A DNA stretch of 64,000 bases from the NCBI GenBank assembly GCA_028826165.1, contig JAPDFW010000053.1:520501-584500 (forward strand), given 5' to 3'. The stretch is from Anaeramoeba ignava. Lineage: Eukaryota > Metamonada > Anaeramoebidae. Below the pieces are notes generated by a model that worked only from the letters and a program-made list of their open reading frames with translations, had not been told where the DNA came from and made no database searches. Below are positions 10,054 to 21,434 of the stretch, in pieces; position 1 is the stretch's first letter; the number at the start of each line of letters is the position of its first letter. The translations under genes and the position numbers were made by a program.

Positions 10054-11672
10054 ATGACGAATAATATAAACCAAAAATTTCTTTAATAAATTAATTATTT
10101 CTGTTATAATTTTGTGTTTATTTCTTTCAGAAAATGCAAAAACTAAACAAAATAAAATAAATAATAATAATAATAAAGAAACAAATATAAATTCTGAACA
10201 AATTGTAATTGCAAGTGATGGACAACAATATGATAATTTTGGATCAAGTGTTTCAATATCAGGAAATTTTTCAATAATTGGAGCACCTTTTGCAGATTAT
10301 GGAGGAAATGAAAATCAAGGAAAAGCATATATTTTTGGAAATAACGAAACAATTTGGAATCAAATCCAAATTTTAATTGCAAATGATGGAAATTCAAATG
10401 ATAATTTTGGATCAAGTGTTTCAATATCAGGAAATATTTCAGTAATTGGATCTCCTCATGCGACTGTTGGAAATAATGAAAATCAAGGAAAAGCATATAT
10501 TTTTGGAAATAACGGAACAAATTGGAATCAAATCCAAATTTTAATTGCAAGTGATGGAAAATTAGGAGATAATTTTGGATCAAGTATTTCAATAACAGGA
10601 AATTATTTAATAATTGGAGCACCTTTTGCAACTGTTGGGAAAAATGAAACTCAAGGAAAAGCATATATTTTTGAAAATAACGGAACAAATTGGAATCAAA
10701 TCCAAATTTTAATTTCAAAGGATGGTCAATCAGGAGATAATTTTGGATCAAGTGTTTCAATAACAGGAAAATTATTTAATAATTGGAGCACCTTTTGCAA
10801 CTATTGGGAATAATGAAAAAGAAGGAAAAGCATATATTTTTGAGAATGATGGGATATATTGGAATCAAAACCAAATTCTATTTGCAAATTTGGATCAAGT
10901 ATACGAACAATTTGGATCAAGTGTTTCAATATCAGGAAATATTCTATTAGTTGGGATACCCTATACGAGCTTTTCAGGATACATAAATCAAGGCAACACT
11001 TACATTTTCGAAAATGAAGGAACGAATTGGAATCAAAAAACAAAAATAGTTGGAAGTACTGCAAAATCATATAGTAATTTTGGATCAAGTGTTTCTATAT
11101 CAGGAAATATTTTAATAGCTGGAGCTCCAAATAAAGATTTCGAGAATCACATTGGGAAAGGCCAAGCTTTTATTTTCCAAAACGATGGAGTGAATTGGAA
11201 TCAAAAATCAAAATTATTTGATAATACTGGGAATGTTGACGATGGATTTGGATTCAGTGTTTCAGTTTCTGGAGACTTTTCAATAATAGGTGCTCCATGG
11301 AAGGATGTTGGAACAAATCAAGACCAAGGGAAAGTTTATATTTGTCAGGGTTTTCCTAATTCTCAAAATTCAAATGATTCAGGTTTTTCAAAAACTCAAA
11401 TGATTTTTCTAATTATAATTTCTATTCTAATTGTTTCTGCTTTTGTTCTTTGTGGAATTGTTTATTTGCATAAGAAAAGAACTCGTTTTAGAAATGTATT
11501 TAATGCTGTTTATGTAAATGAAGATCTTTTTGATGAGAAAGAAAATGAATTTGAGAAAGAAACTGAATTAGATGAATTATTGTCTGAAGATGATAGAGAA
11601 ACCTCAAGATTATTAGATCCCAATCAAAATCGAAATCAAAATCAAAATGAAATTAAAACCAAAATCAATTAG
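10054..11672 (+). CDS. FG-GAP seven-bladed beta-propeller type I membrane receptor, copy 2 (frameshifted)
   Basis: Paralogue of the preceding gene. The likely start ATG at 10054 reads MTNNINQK. One extra base near 10075-10083 must be ignored to enter the signal peptide (NKLIISVIILCLFLSENA). A second extra A at about 10771 (ACAGGAAAATTATTT versus ACAGGAAATTATTT in the sister repeat) breaks blade 4. With both corrected the product is 538 aa with seven FG-GAP units, one transmembrane helix (MIFLIIISILIVSAFVLCGI), a basic segment and an acidic tail. The tail holds two dileucine-type motifs (ELDELL and ETSRLL). Position-by-position similarity to copy 1 and the 220 bp gap between them indicate tandem duplication. 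Confidence 0.85.
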
Positions 11673-12480
11673 AAAATGAAATCAAAATCAATCAAAATCA
11701 AAATCAAAATCAAAATCAAAATTAAAATCAATATCAAAATCAATTAGAAAATGAAATTAATATCAAAATCAAAATCAAAATCAAAATCAAAATTAAAATC
11801 AAAATTAAAATTAAAATTAAAATCAAAATTAAAATTAAAATTAAAATTAAAATCAAAATCAAAATTAAAATTAAAATTAATATTAAAATCAAAATCAAAA
11901 TCAAAATCAAAATCAAAATTAAAATTAAAATCAAAATCAAAATTAAAATTAAAAATCAAAATTAAAATCAAAATCAAAATCAAAATCAAAATTAAAATCA
12001 AAATCAAAATTAAAATCAAAATTAAAAAAATCAAAATTAAAATCAAAATCAAAATTAAAATTAAAATCAAAATTAAAAATTAAAATTCAAAATCAAAAAT
12101 CAAAATTAAAATCAAAATTAAAATCAAAATCAAAATCAAAATTAAAATTAAAATCAAAATTAAAATTAAAATCAAAATTAAAAATCAAAATTAAAATCAA
12201 AATCAAAATCCAAATTAAAATTAAAATAAAATTAAAATTAAAATCAAAATTAAAATTAAAATCAAAATTAAAATTAAAATCAAAATTAAAATTAAAATTA
12301 AAATTAAAATTAAAATTAAAAATTAAAATTAAAATCAAAATCCAAAATTAAAATTAAAATCAAAATTAAAATTGAAATCAAAATTAAAATTAAAATCAAA
12401 ATCAAAATTAAAATCAAAATCAAAATTTTTTTTCAATTTAATTTTTTCATTTTTTTTCTTTCATTTTTTTTTTAAAAAAT
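11673..12480. repeat. AAAATC/AAAATT microsatellite after FG-GAP copy 2
   Basis: About 750 bp of hexamer-like AAAATC and AAAATT units following the stop, extending the QNQN codon run at the end of the FG-GAP tail (about 11620-11660) into non-coding DNA. This shows the coding repeat and the spacer repeat are continuous. T-rich TTTTTTCATTTTTTT lies at about 12440-12470 before the next gene. Confidence 0.85.
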
Positions 12481-12493
12481 AAAAAATAAAAAA

Positions 12494-13129
12494 ATGTTTA
12501 AAGCACTCCTTTTAATTCTTGGGTTAATAGTGATTATACTATTTGGATTTTTATCAATTTCAACAGGAACATATTATTTAGCAAGACTTGCAGAAGAAAA
12601 CACAGCGCAAGTAAAAAGATTAATAGGAATATCAACAATCATAATATTAGTTGTTCATCTTGGACTTTTAAGTTTTGAAGGATTTCCATTTTATTTAATA
12701 GGAATATCAGTTTTAACTCATGTTATTTATTCAAAATTTCTCACAAAATTTCCGTTTATTAACTTTAAATCACTTGAAGCTATTTTAAGTCTTTTTATGA
12801 CTATTATTAATAATATTATTTGGATTTTATATCTTTCAAATCGCAAATTTAATATGTTTAACTCCTTTTCTTTACTTTCTCTTTGTGTTTGGTCAATTCC
12901 TTTTGCTTATTTTATTTCTCTTAATTCAAATCCAGAAAGTTATTCTTCTCGAAATTCTAGAAAATTTCCAAGAAATTCTTTCAAAAGAAATTCAAACTTT
13001 AATCAAAATTCTGATAATAATTTAAATTCTGTTTATATTGATAATTCTGAATCTGATTCTAGTTCTGGAAATTTAGTTTTTAAATTGTTTTCTTTTTTAG
13101 ATGAAATGAAAAAGAAAATTTTAAATTAG
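12494..13129 (+). CDS. TEX261/SVP26-family ER-Golgi membrane protein
   Basis: 211 aa, single exon. It has four to five hydrophobic helices and the family signature STGTYYLARLAEENT, HLGLLSFEGFPFYLIGISVL, TKFPFI and LCVWSIPFAYFISLN, which match SVP26/TEX261 in order and spacing. These proteins are COPII adaptors that help load selected Golgi membrane proteins (glycosyltransferases in yeast) into ER exit vesicles. The C-terminal 60 residues are Ser/Asn-rich and low complexity. Sec24, the COPII cargo adaptor, is encoded at 32821-36911 in this window, but the two are not adjacent. Start chosen at the first ATG, giving a family-like hydrophobic N-terminus. Confidence 0.88.
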   Translation: MFKALLLILGLIVIILFGFLSISTGTYYLARLAEENTAQVKRLIGISTIIILVVHLGLLSFEGFPFYLIGISVLTHVIYSKFLTKFPFINFKSLEAILSLFMTIINNIIWILYLSNRKFNMFNSFSLLSLCVWSIPFAYFISLNSNPESYSSRNSRKFPRNSFKRNSNFNQNSDNNLNSVYIDNSESDSSSGNLVFKLFSFLDEMKKKILN

Positions 13130-14239
13130 AATCAAAAATCACAATTTAAAAGAAAATCACAATTTAAATTTAAATCAAAATCAAAATCAAAATCAAAAAT
13201 CAAAAGAAAATCACAATTTAAAAGAAAATCAAAATCAAAATCAAAATCAAAATCAAAATCAAAATCAAAAAATTTTTTTAAAAAAGGAAATAAAGAGCAT
13301 TTTAAAATTGGAATTTTAATGAATTTTAAATTGAAATTAAATTGAAATTAAATTGAAATTAAATTGAAATTAAATTGAAATTAAATTGAAATTAAATTGG
13401 ATTGAAATTGAAATTAAATTAAAATTAAATTGAAATTAAATTGAAATTAAATTGAAATTAAATTGAAATTAAATTGAAATTAAATTGAAATTAAATTGAA
13501 ATTAAATTGAAATTAAATTGAAATTAAATTGAAATTAAATTGAAATTAAATTAAATTGAAATTAAATTGAAATTAAATTGAAATTAAATTGAAATTAAAT
13601 TGAAATTAAATTGAAATTAAATTGAAATTAAATTGAAATTAAATTGAAATTAAATTGAAATTAAATTGAAATTAAATTGAAATTAAATTAAATTGGAAAT
13701 AAATTAAATTAAATTGAAATTAAATTGAAATTAAATTGAAATTAAATTTGAAATTAAATTGAAATTAAATTGAAATTAAATTGAAATTAAATTGAAATTA
13801 AATTGAAATTAAATTGAAATTAAATTGGAATTAAATTGAAATTAAATTGAAATTAAATTGAAATTAAATTGGAATTAAATTGAAATTAAATTAAATTGAA
13901 ATTAAATTGAAATTAAATTGAAATTAAATTGAAATTAAATTGAAATTAAATTGAAATTAAATTAAATTGAAATTAAATTGGAAATAAATTGGAATTAAAT
14001 TGGAAATGAATTGAAATTAAATTAAATTGAAATTAAATTGGAAATAAATTGGAATTAAATTGAAATTAAATTGAAATTAAATTGGAATTAAATTAAATTG
14101 GAATTAAATTTGAAATTAAATTGAAATTAAATTAAATTGAAATTAAATTGAAATTAAATTAAAATTGAAATTAAATTGAAATTAAATTGAAATTAAATTG
14201 AAATTAAATTGGAATTAAAAAGAATTTTGCTTGTCCAAA
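13130..14239. repeat. AAATTGAAATTAAATTG satellite between convergent genes
   Basis: After about 150 bp of AAAATC repeats, some 900 bp are nearly perfect AAATTGAAATT (11 bp) tandem units with occasional AAATTGG variants. It lies between the 3' ends of the TEX261 gene (+) and RFT1 (-). No genes seen. Confidence 0.88.
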
Positions 14240-16193
14240 TTAATCAGTCTTCTTTTTTGATAATAATTCTTTCCATGTTCTTTTTTCAAATTTATAAACA
14301 AAACCACAAAGCAGCAAAAAGCAAAAAATACCAATAATAAAATGAATAAAAAGACCATAAACACCAATCCAAAAGAAATATGAAGAACTAAATAAAATAA
14401 TAGCAATAAAAAAACAAGCAAGAGTAACTCTTGAATCCAAAAAAAATTGATTAAAAGAAACTTTGAATGAAGTGAAATATTTGTAAGTAAAATAAGCAAA
14501 ATAAATTCCAGAAACACTTTTATTGAGAATATTCGCTAAAATAAATCCCATAGATCCATATCTTGGAGCAAAAGTATAAATGAACGCAATATAAAGACCA
14601 GAAAAAACAACAAGCAAAATATTATTTTTGAATAGCTGACTTTTTGAAGAAACTGATCTAACAAAAATTTCATTTATTCCATTCATTATCACAAAAAATG
14701 TATAAATAAAATAGAATCCAATTATAAGTGAAATTTCGCTTTTTGGTTTGTTGTCTATCATAAATTTAGTAAATAGAAAAGTATAATTTGATCCAAAAAC
14801 AGAGTAAAAAAAAGCTATCAAAAAAACTAAACGGAATACCAGAAAAATTTTGATAAATTTCTTGAATTTTAGCATCAATAATTTTGTTTTGATTTTGATT
14901 TTGATTTTCTTTTTGATTTTCTTTTTGATTTTTGATTTTCTTTTTGATTTTCTTTTTTGATTTTCTTTTTCTTTTTCTTTTTGATTTTCTTTTAAATTTT
15001 GCTTTTCTTTTTCTTTTTCAAGTGATGCAACTTTTAAGGAAATTAATGTATAAATTGTTTCTTCAATTGGAAAATATACAATTCTTAAACCTAAAGAACC
15101 AATATTATTGGCAAGTCCATAAATAGCTTCAATTTCGAAATTTCTAAAAGTAAGTAAAATAATATCACCAATAGTTGTCAAAACAAAAACAAAGACATTT
15201 TGCAAAGTAAAAGAACCAACAAGTTTAAGCATTTCTTTTGCATTTTGATCCAAATGAAAAAGTTTTCTAAAATTAGGGATAATTTTAAAAAATATCCGAA
15301 ATCCTTTTAAATCATTAGGTTTTTCTTTTGAAGTCACACGTTTATCAGAAATATAATAAAATCCATAACCCAAAAATGTAATAAAAGAGCATAAAAATTG
15401 AGAAATACTAAACGCAAATAAAGGCATATTAAAAAAACGAATTATTAAATATAAAGAAATAGATCTTGTAATAGCTGCCAATCCTTCAACCTTCATTCTT
15501 ACATCAAAATGAACTAATGATTGCATTACAATATAAAATGGTTCAGAAACTAATTCTAACCAAGTTGTAAAACATAATAATCCAAGTAATAAGCTATAAT
15601 TTTCCAAATCAGTTCCACTTCCAGATAATTCAAGTAAATAAGTTAAGATTGAAAAGATAATTCCAAAGGGAATCGCAGATAAAGGAACGATTGTAAAAAT
15701 TGTTGGTAAAGTTGCTTTATTTCTTAAGAATTTTTTAATTTAATTTTTTAATTTAATTTTTTAATTGAATTTTTTAATTGAATTTTTTAATAGAATTTTT
15801 TAATTTAATTTTTTAATTGAATTTTTTAATTTAATTTTTTAATTGAATTTTTAATTTAATTTTTAATTGAATTCAATTTTTTTACTGCGTATCAGTTCTT
15901 GCAAATGCTCTTCTATATCCACTTCTTGAAAAATCTAAAAGAGCATCACGAATTAAAGGAAAACGGAAATTTATCAACTTTTTAATTTTTTAATTTAATT
16001 TTTTAATTTTAATTTTTTAATTTAATTTTTAATTTTTAATTTAATTAATAAAACAAACTGCAAATGAAGCAACATCTTGTTTTTGTGCATATAAAATATC
16101 ATAAATCCATAAATTAAACAAAAAAGAAATTGCTCGACTTGCTCCTTGAAGAAGAATTAAATAAAGACTCTGTTGTTTAATTTTCGAAATCAT
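14240..16193 (-). CDS. RFT1: RFT1-family ER membrane protein (lipid-linked oligosaccharide pathway)
   Basis: Polytopic membrane protein of about 569 aa with exons 16193-16059, 15977-15886 and 15722-14240; phases agree exactly. Recognisable RFT1 blocks are LQGASRAISFLFNLWI at the N-terminus, FSRSGYRRAFART, LELVSEPFYIVMQ, VEGLAAITRSISLYL, FGSNYTFLF, INGxxE-type NGINEIFVRSVS and GSMGFILANILNKSVSG. RFT1 is required for Man5GlcNAc2-PP-dolichol use in N-glycosylation; whether it is the flippase itself is debated. A low-complexity Lys/Glu/Asn insert (about 14890-15030) sits in a cytosolic loop, encoded by GATTTTCTTTTT-type repeats. Upstream is a TTTTTTCATTTTTTTCATTT stretch like that of many genes here. 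Confidence 0.87.
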
Positions 16194-16384
16194 TTTTAAA
16201 AAGAAAAAAATGAAAAAAATGAAAAAAATTTTTTTGGATTTTTTTTTTATTCCACTTTTTTTTTAATAAAAAAATTTTTTTTTTTTAGGGAAAATAATTT
16301 TTCAAGTGAATTTGTATTTCCAAAAACATTTAAATACTGAAAGCAACAAAAAATGTTTTTGAACAAAACGAAAGAAGAATAAAA

Positions 16385-18606
16385 TCAAATTCTTTCAATA
16401 ATTAAAGTACAAGCACCACCGCCACCATTGCCGATACTAGCGGCACCAATTTTAGTCTTTTTTACTTTAAGAACGGAAAGTAGAGTAGTAACTAAGCGAG
16501 CACCAGAACAACCGAGGGGATGACCCAGAGCAACACCGCCGCCGAAGATGTTTACGATAGAATGAGAAATACCGAGAGAACGTTCGAAAAGAATAGGAAC
16601 CAAAGCGAAGGATTCGTTAATCTCATGACATTCGATCTGATCAACCATCAAGTTTGCGCGCTTGCAAGCGAGTTTTAGTGAATCAATAGGAGAGGTGACA
16701 AAGAGCATAGGCTCTAGAGCAGTCTCGGCATAGGCAAGAACCCTTGCGATTGGGGTTAATTTAAGATCTTTTAATTTTTTTTCAGAAACCAGTACTAAAG
16801 CTGCTGCTCCATCGCAAAGCGCACTGGAATTTCCAGCAGTGATTGCTCCATCCTTGACAAACACAGATCGAAGCAGTCTGAGTTTCTCAGGATCCCCGTT
16901 TTTGGTAATTTGTTCATCCTCGTCAATAATCCTGGAAGGTTTCCTGATCCCTTGTGTCACCCGAATCGGAACAATTTCGTTGAACCATTTGTTCTTCAGT
17001 GCCTGGAGTGCCCGATTATAGGACTCAACTGCATAATCGTCCATTTCTTCTCGTGTGATGTTGAATTTTGTTGCGCAGTACTCCGCTATTTGTCCTGTAA
17101 CGACGTTGTTTGTTGCGTCCATTAATCCGTCGTGAATTACTCCATCAATTACTTTTGAATTTCCAACTCGCGCTCCAAATCTATGTTTGTCTAAATAATA
17201 TGGGCAGTTGCTCATAGATTCCATTCCTCCAGCTAATACAACATTTGATACTCCAAGTTGAATTGCCTGAATTCCTTGACTAAATATTTTTTGAATATTT
17301 AAAATATAAATTAAATATTTGAATTTGAATTTGAATTTGAATTTGAATATAAATTTGAATTTGAATATAAATTGAATATAATTTATATATAATTTAAATA
17401 TAAATTGAATATATTTTATATATAATTTATATATAATTTATATATATTTTGAATATTTGAATTTGAATTTGAATTTGAATTTGAATTTGAATTTGAATAT
17501 AATTTGAATTTGAATTTGAATTTGAATTTGAATTTGAATTTGAATTTGAATTTGAATATAATTTGAATATATTTTGAATATATTTTGAATATATTTTTGA
17601 ATATATTTTAAATATAATTTGAATATATTTTGAATATAATTTAAAAATATAATTGAAATATATTTTGAATATATTTTGAATATATTTTGAATATATTTTT
17701 GAATATATTTTGAATATATTTTGAATATAATTTGAATATATTTTGAATATATTTTGAATATATTTTTGAATATAATTTGAATATATTTTGAATATGAATT
17801 AAATATATTTTTAAATATAAATTAAATATAATTTGAATATAATTTAAATATATTTTGTATATATTTTGAATATATATTTTGAATATAATTTAAATATAAT
17901 TTGAATATATTTTATATATATTTTGAATATATTTTGAATTAAATATATTTTAAATATAAATTAAATATAATTTGAATATAATTTAAATATATTTTGTATA
18001 TATTTTGAATATATATTTTGAATATAATTTATATATATTTTGAATATAATTTATATATATTTTGAATATAATTTATATATAATTTGAATATATTTTGAAT
18101 ATATTTTGAATATATTTTGAATATAAATTGAATATAAATTGAATATAAATTAAATATATTTTGAATATAATTTAAATATTTGAATATAATTTATATATTT
18201 TGAATATATATTTTGAATATATTTTGAATATATTTTGAATATAAATTAAATATCTAAATATATTTTGAATATAAATTAAATATCTAAATATATTTTGAAT
18301 ATAATTTGAATAAATGTACATAACAGCTTTCAAACCAGAACCACAAACTTTATTAATAGTAGTACAATTAGATTTTGGGGATATATCTGATTTCAAAGCG
18401 ACTTGCCTTGAAGGAGCTTGACCCAAACCAGCTGATAAAACATTTCCCATAATAACTTCTTCAACTTGTTCCCCATTTATTTGTGATTCTTTTAAAGCAG
18501 ATTTCACTACATGAGTTGCTAATTTAATTGCTGGTGCATATCTAAGAACTCCTCCAAATGAACCTAATGCGGTTCTTTTGGCTGCTACAATAAAAACTTG
18601 TTGCAT
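16385..18606 (-). CDS. Acetyl-CoA acetyltransferase (thiolase II), C-terminal catalytic Cys replaced by Gly
   Basis: Two exons, 18606-18320 and 17279-16385, give exactly 393 aa, the usual thiolase length. The nucleophile is C88 (NKVCGSGLKAV). GGMESMS, NESFA and GGGVALGHPLGCSGAR (catalytic His) are all present. The final motif reads ASIGNGGGGA where biosynthetic and mitochondrial thiolases have ASICNGGGGA: the codon is GGC instead of TGC, removing the second catalytic cysteine. The family condenses two acetyl-CoA or cleaves acetoacetyl-CoA. Activity here is uncertain. There is no N-terminal targeting peptide, so it is likely cytosolic. Exon 2 is visibly more GC-rich than any neighbour. Confidence 0.92.
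17280..18319 (-). repeat. TTGAATATATTT satellite filling the thiolase intron
   Basis: The 1,040 bp intron (donor GTACAT, acceptor TTTAG on the minus strand) consists almost entirely of TTTGAATATA and TTTGAA units. No coding signal. Confidence 0.85.
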
Positions 18607-18743
18607 TCAAAACTAAGAAAAAAAAAATGAAATTTGAAAAATGGATTGGAAAAATGAAGTGTAAAAAAAAAATGAGAAAAAAAAAAGGAGAAAATTTTCT
18701 TTTTCATTTTTTTTCATTTTTTCTTTTTTTCTTAATAATAAAA

Positions 18744-21287
18744 ATGAAAGATAATTCACAAATTGAATTAGAATTTCCTAAAGTATTAAAATTCAACATT
18801 AAATCTAATCAGAGATACATTTATAAATTTATTTATTAAATTATTTATTAATTTATTTATTAATTTATTTATTAAATTATTTATTAAATTATTTATTAAA
18901 TTATTTATTAAATTATTTATTAATTTATTTATTAATTTATTTATTAATTTATTTATTAATTATTTATTAAATTATTTATTAATTTATTTATTAATTTGTT
19001 TATCAAATTATTTATTAATATATTTATTAAATTATTTATAAATTTATTTATTAATTTATTTATTAATTTATTTATTAATATATTTATTAATTTATTTATT
19101 TATTTATTTATTAATTTATTTATTTATTTATTTATTTATTAATTTATTTATTAATTTATTTATTAATTTATTTATTAATTTATTTATTAATTTATTTATT
19201 AATTTATTTATTAAATTATTTATTAAATTATTTATTAATTTATTTACTAATTTATTTATTAATTTATTTATAAATTTATTTATTAATTTATTTATAAATT
19301 TATTTATTAAAAATTAATTAAAATTTATTATTTTTTTTTTTATTTTTTATTTATTAATTTATTTATTAATTTAATGAAATTATTTATAAATTTATTTATT
19401 AATTTATTTATTAATTTATTTATTAAATTATTTATTAAATTATTTATTAAATTATTTATTAATTTATTTATTAATTTATTTATTAATTTATTAATTTATT
19501 TATTAATTTATTTATTAAATTATTTATTAATTTATTTATTAATTTATTAAATTATTTATTAATTTATTTATTAAATTATTTATTAAATTATTTATTAATT
19601 TATTTATTAATTTATTTATTAAATTATTTATTAATTTATTTATTAATTTATTTATTAAATTATTTATTAATTTATTTATTAAATTATTTATTAAATTATT
19701 TATTAAATTATTTATTAAATTATTTATTAAATTATTTATTAAATTATTTATTAAATTATTTATTAAATTATTAATTTATTTATTAATTTATTTATTAATT
19801 TATTTATTAATTTATTTATTAATTTATTTATTAAATTATTTATTAATTTATTTATTAAATTATTTATTAATTTATTTATAAAATTATTTATTAAATAATT
19901 TATTTATATATTTATTTATTAATTTATTTATTAATTTAGTTATTAATTTATTTATTAATTTATTTATTAATTTATTTATTAATATATTTATTAAATTATT
20001 TATTAATTTATTTATTAATTTATTAATTTATTTATTAATATATTTATTAAATTATTTATTAATTTATTTATTAATTTATTAAATTATTAATTAAATTATT
20101 TATTAAATTATTTATTAATTTATTTATTTATAAATTTATTTATTAATTTATTAATTTATTTATTAATTTATTTATTAATTTATTTATTAATTTATTTATT
20201 AAATTATTTATTAAATTATTTATTAATTTATTTATTAATATATTTATTAATTTATTTATTTATTATTTATTAAATTATTTATTAAATTATTTATTAATTT
20301 ATTTATTAATTTATTTATTAAATTATTTATTAATTTATTTATTAATTTATTTATTAATTTATTTATTAAATTATTTATTAAAATATTTATTAATTTATTT
20401 ATTTATTTATTAAATTATTTTATAAATAAATAAAAAAAAAAAAGAAAAGGAAATATATCCATTCCCAATTAGAATCAATGAAATTTTATCAAGATCATTT
20501 TCATAATAGATTAAGTAAAAATATGCAAAATATTCCTTGCCAAATTATACATTTTAATCCTGAAGATCCAGTAATGATTATCATAATTGAATTAAAAAAA
20601 AAATTTATTTAAAAAAAAATAAATTTGCAATTTAAGTTAATTGTTGGACAACCATTTGTCTTTGCAAAACCCATTATTAGAGCTCACCAGCCAAGTAAAC
20701 CTTTTTCACACATTTGATTCTCATTTTTTATTCACAAATCTTCTATAGGAAATAGACGTAGACGGACAACAGGAATATTTATGGTTTATAGTAATCCAAA
20801 AGGTTATCGAGATGTTTCTTGGCCTTTATCAAGAAAAATAAGACTAATATCGTTTATTTTACTTGGATTGATTGATATTTCACTTTTAATAGATCTTTTA
20901 GTTCGTATGTTTGAGAAAATCTATTTTTATTAATTCAAAAAAAAAGAAAAGAAAATTTTAATCCAAAAAATTTTTTGATTTAAAATTTATTTAAATTTTA
21001 TTATTTTTCAAGATTTTTCATCTAATTTGAATTTTTTTCGACATATTTTTCCTTTTTTAATAACTTGCTTTATAAATATTTTTGGAGTGATTTCTTTTCT
21101 CAAAAAAAGCGCAACATTACTTACTTTTCTGAACGTTTTTATAATCTTTTTTTTCTTAGCAAATGCAATTGAACCTTATCATTATTTTCAATTAATTCGT
21201 GGACTTATTTCTGTTTTACAAATTTTTGTAGTTTTTCAAGAAAGATCAAGATTAATGTGCAAATGGATTAAATCAATTCAACATTAA
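18744..21287 (+). CDS. Unidentified four-transmembrane protein with basic N-terminal region
   Basis: Not recognised. Proposed exons are 18744-18782, 20445-20570, 20637-20694, 20749-20904 and 21013-21287; all phases close, giving about 217 aa. The first donor (GTATTA) and the 1.66 kb first intron are the weakest part. The N-terminal half (FPKKRKYIHSQLESMKFYQD, then NIPCQIIHFNPEDPLIVGQP) is soluble, followed by a RNRRRR cluster. Four hydrophobic helices follow: LISFILLGLIDISLLIDLLV, IFPFLITCFINIFGVISF, LLTFLNVFIIFFFLANAI and LIRGLISVLQIFVVF. It starts 137 bp from the divergent thiolase gene, so the two may share a promoter region. A small membrane protein of the endomembrane system is possible, but no function is assigned. 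Confidence 0.6.
18783..20444 (+). repeat. TTTATTAATTTA satellite in intron 1 of the four-TM gene
   Basis: About 1.6 kb of ATTTATTAATTTATTTATTA and AAATTATTTATT units with very low variation. It is the largest single-unit intronic satellite in the window. Confidence 0.82.
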
Positions 21288-21434
21288 AATTAAAATTAAA
21301 ATTAAAATTAAAATTATTTTGTTTTATGTTTTATGTTTTATTATTATTAAAAAATCAATCCAAAAAAAAAAAAAATCTAAAAATTTTATTTCGTTTTTTT
21401 TTCTTTCTTATTTTTTCTTTCTTTTTGTTTTTAA

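Noticed and set aside
10887-11672. Second half of FG-GAP copy 2 as an independent gene
   Set aside because: It begins mid-blade with no signal peptide; joining to the upstream frame completes a seven-bladed propeller.
11740-12338. KSKSK/KLKLK and ILILIL open frames
   Set aside because: AAAATC/AAAATT microsatellite with every frame open by composition.
13320-14220. Regular short repeats considered as a CRISPR array
   Set aside because: Direct tandem A/T satellite without unique spacers, in a eukaryotic context with introns.
14240-16193. RFT1 as a MATE/MurJ-type transporter
   Set aside because: Polytopic topology is similar, but the ordered motifs (FSRSGYRRAF, SEPFYIVMQ, GFILANILNKS) fit RFT1.
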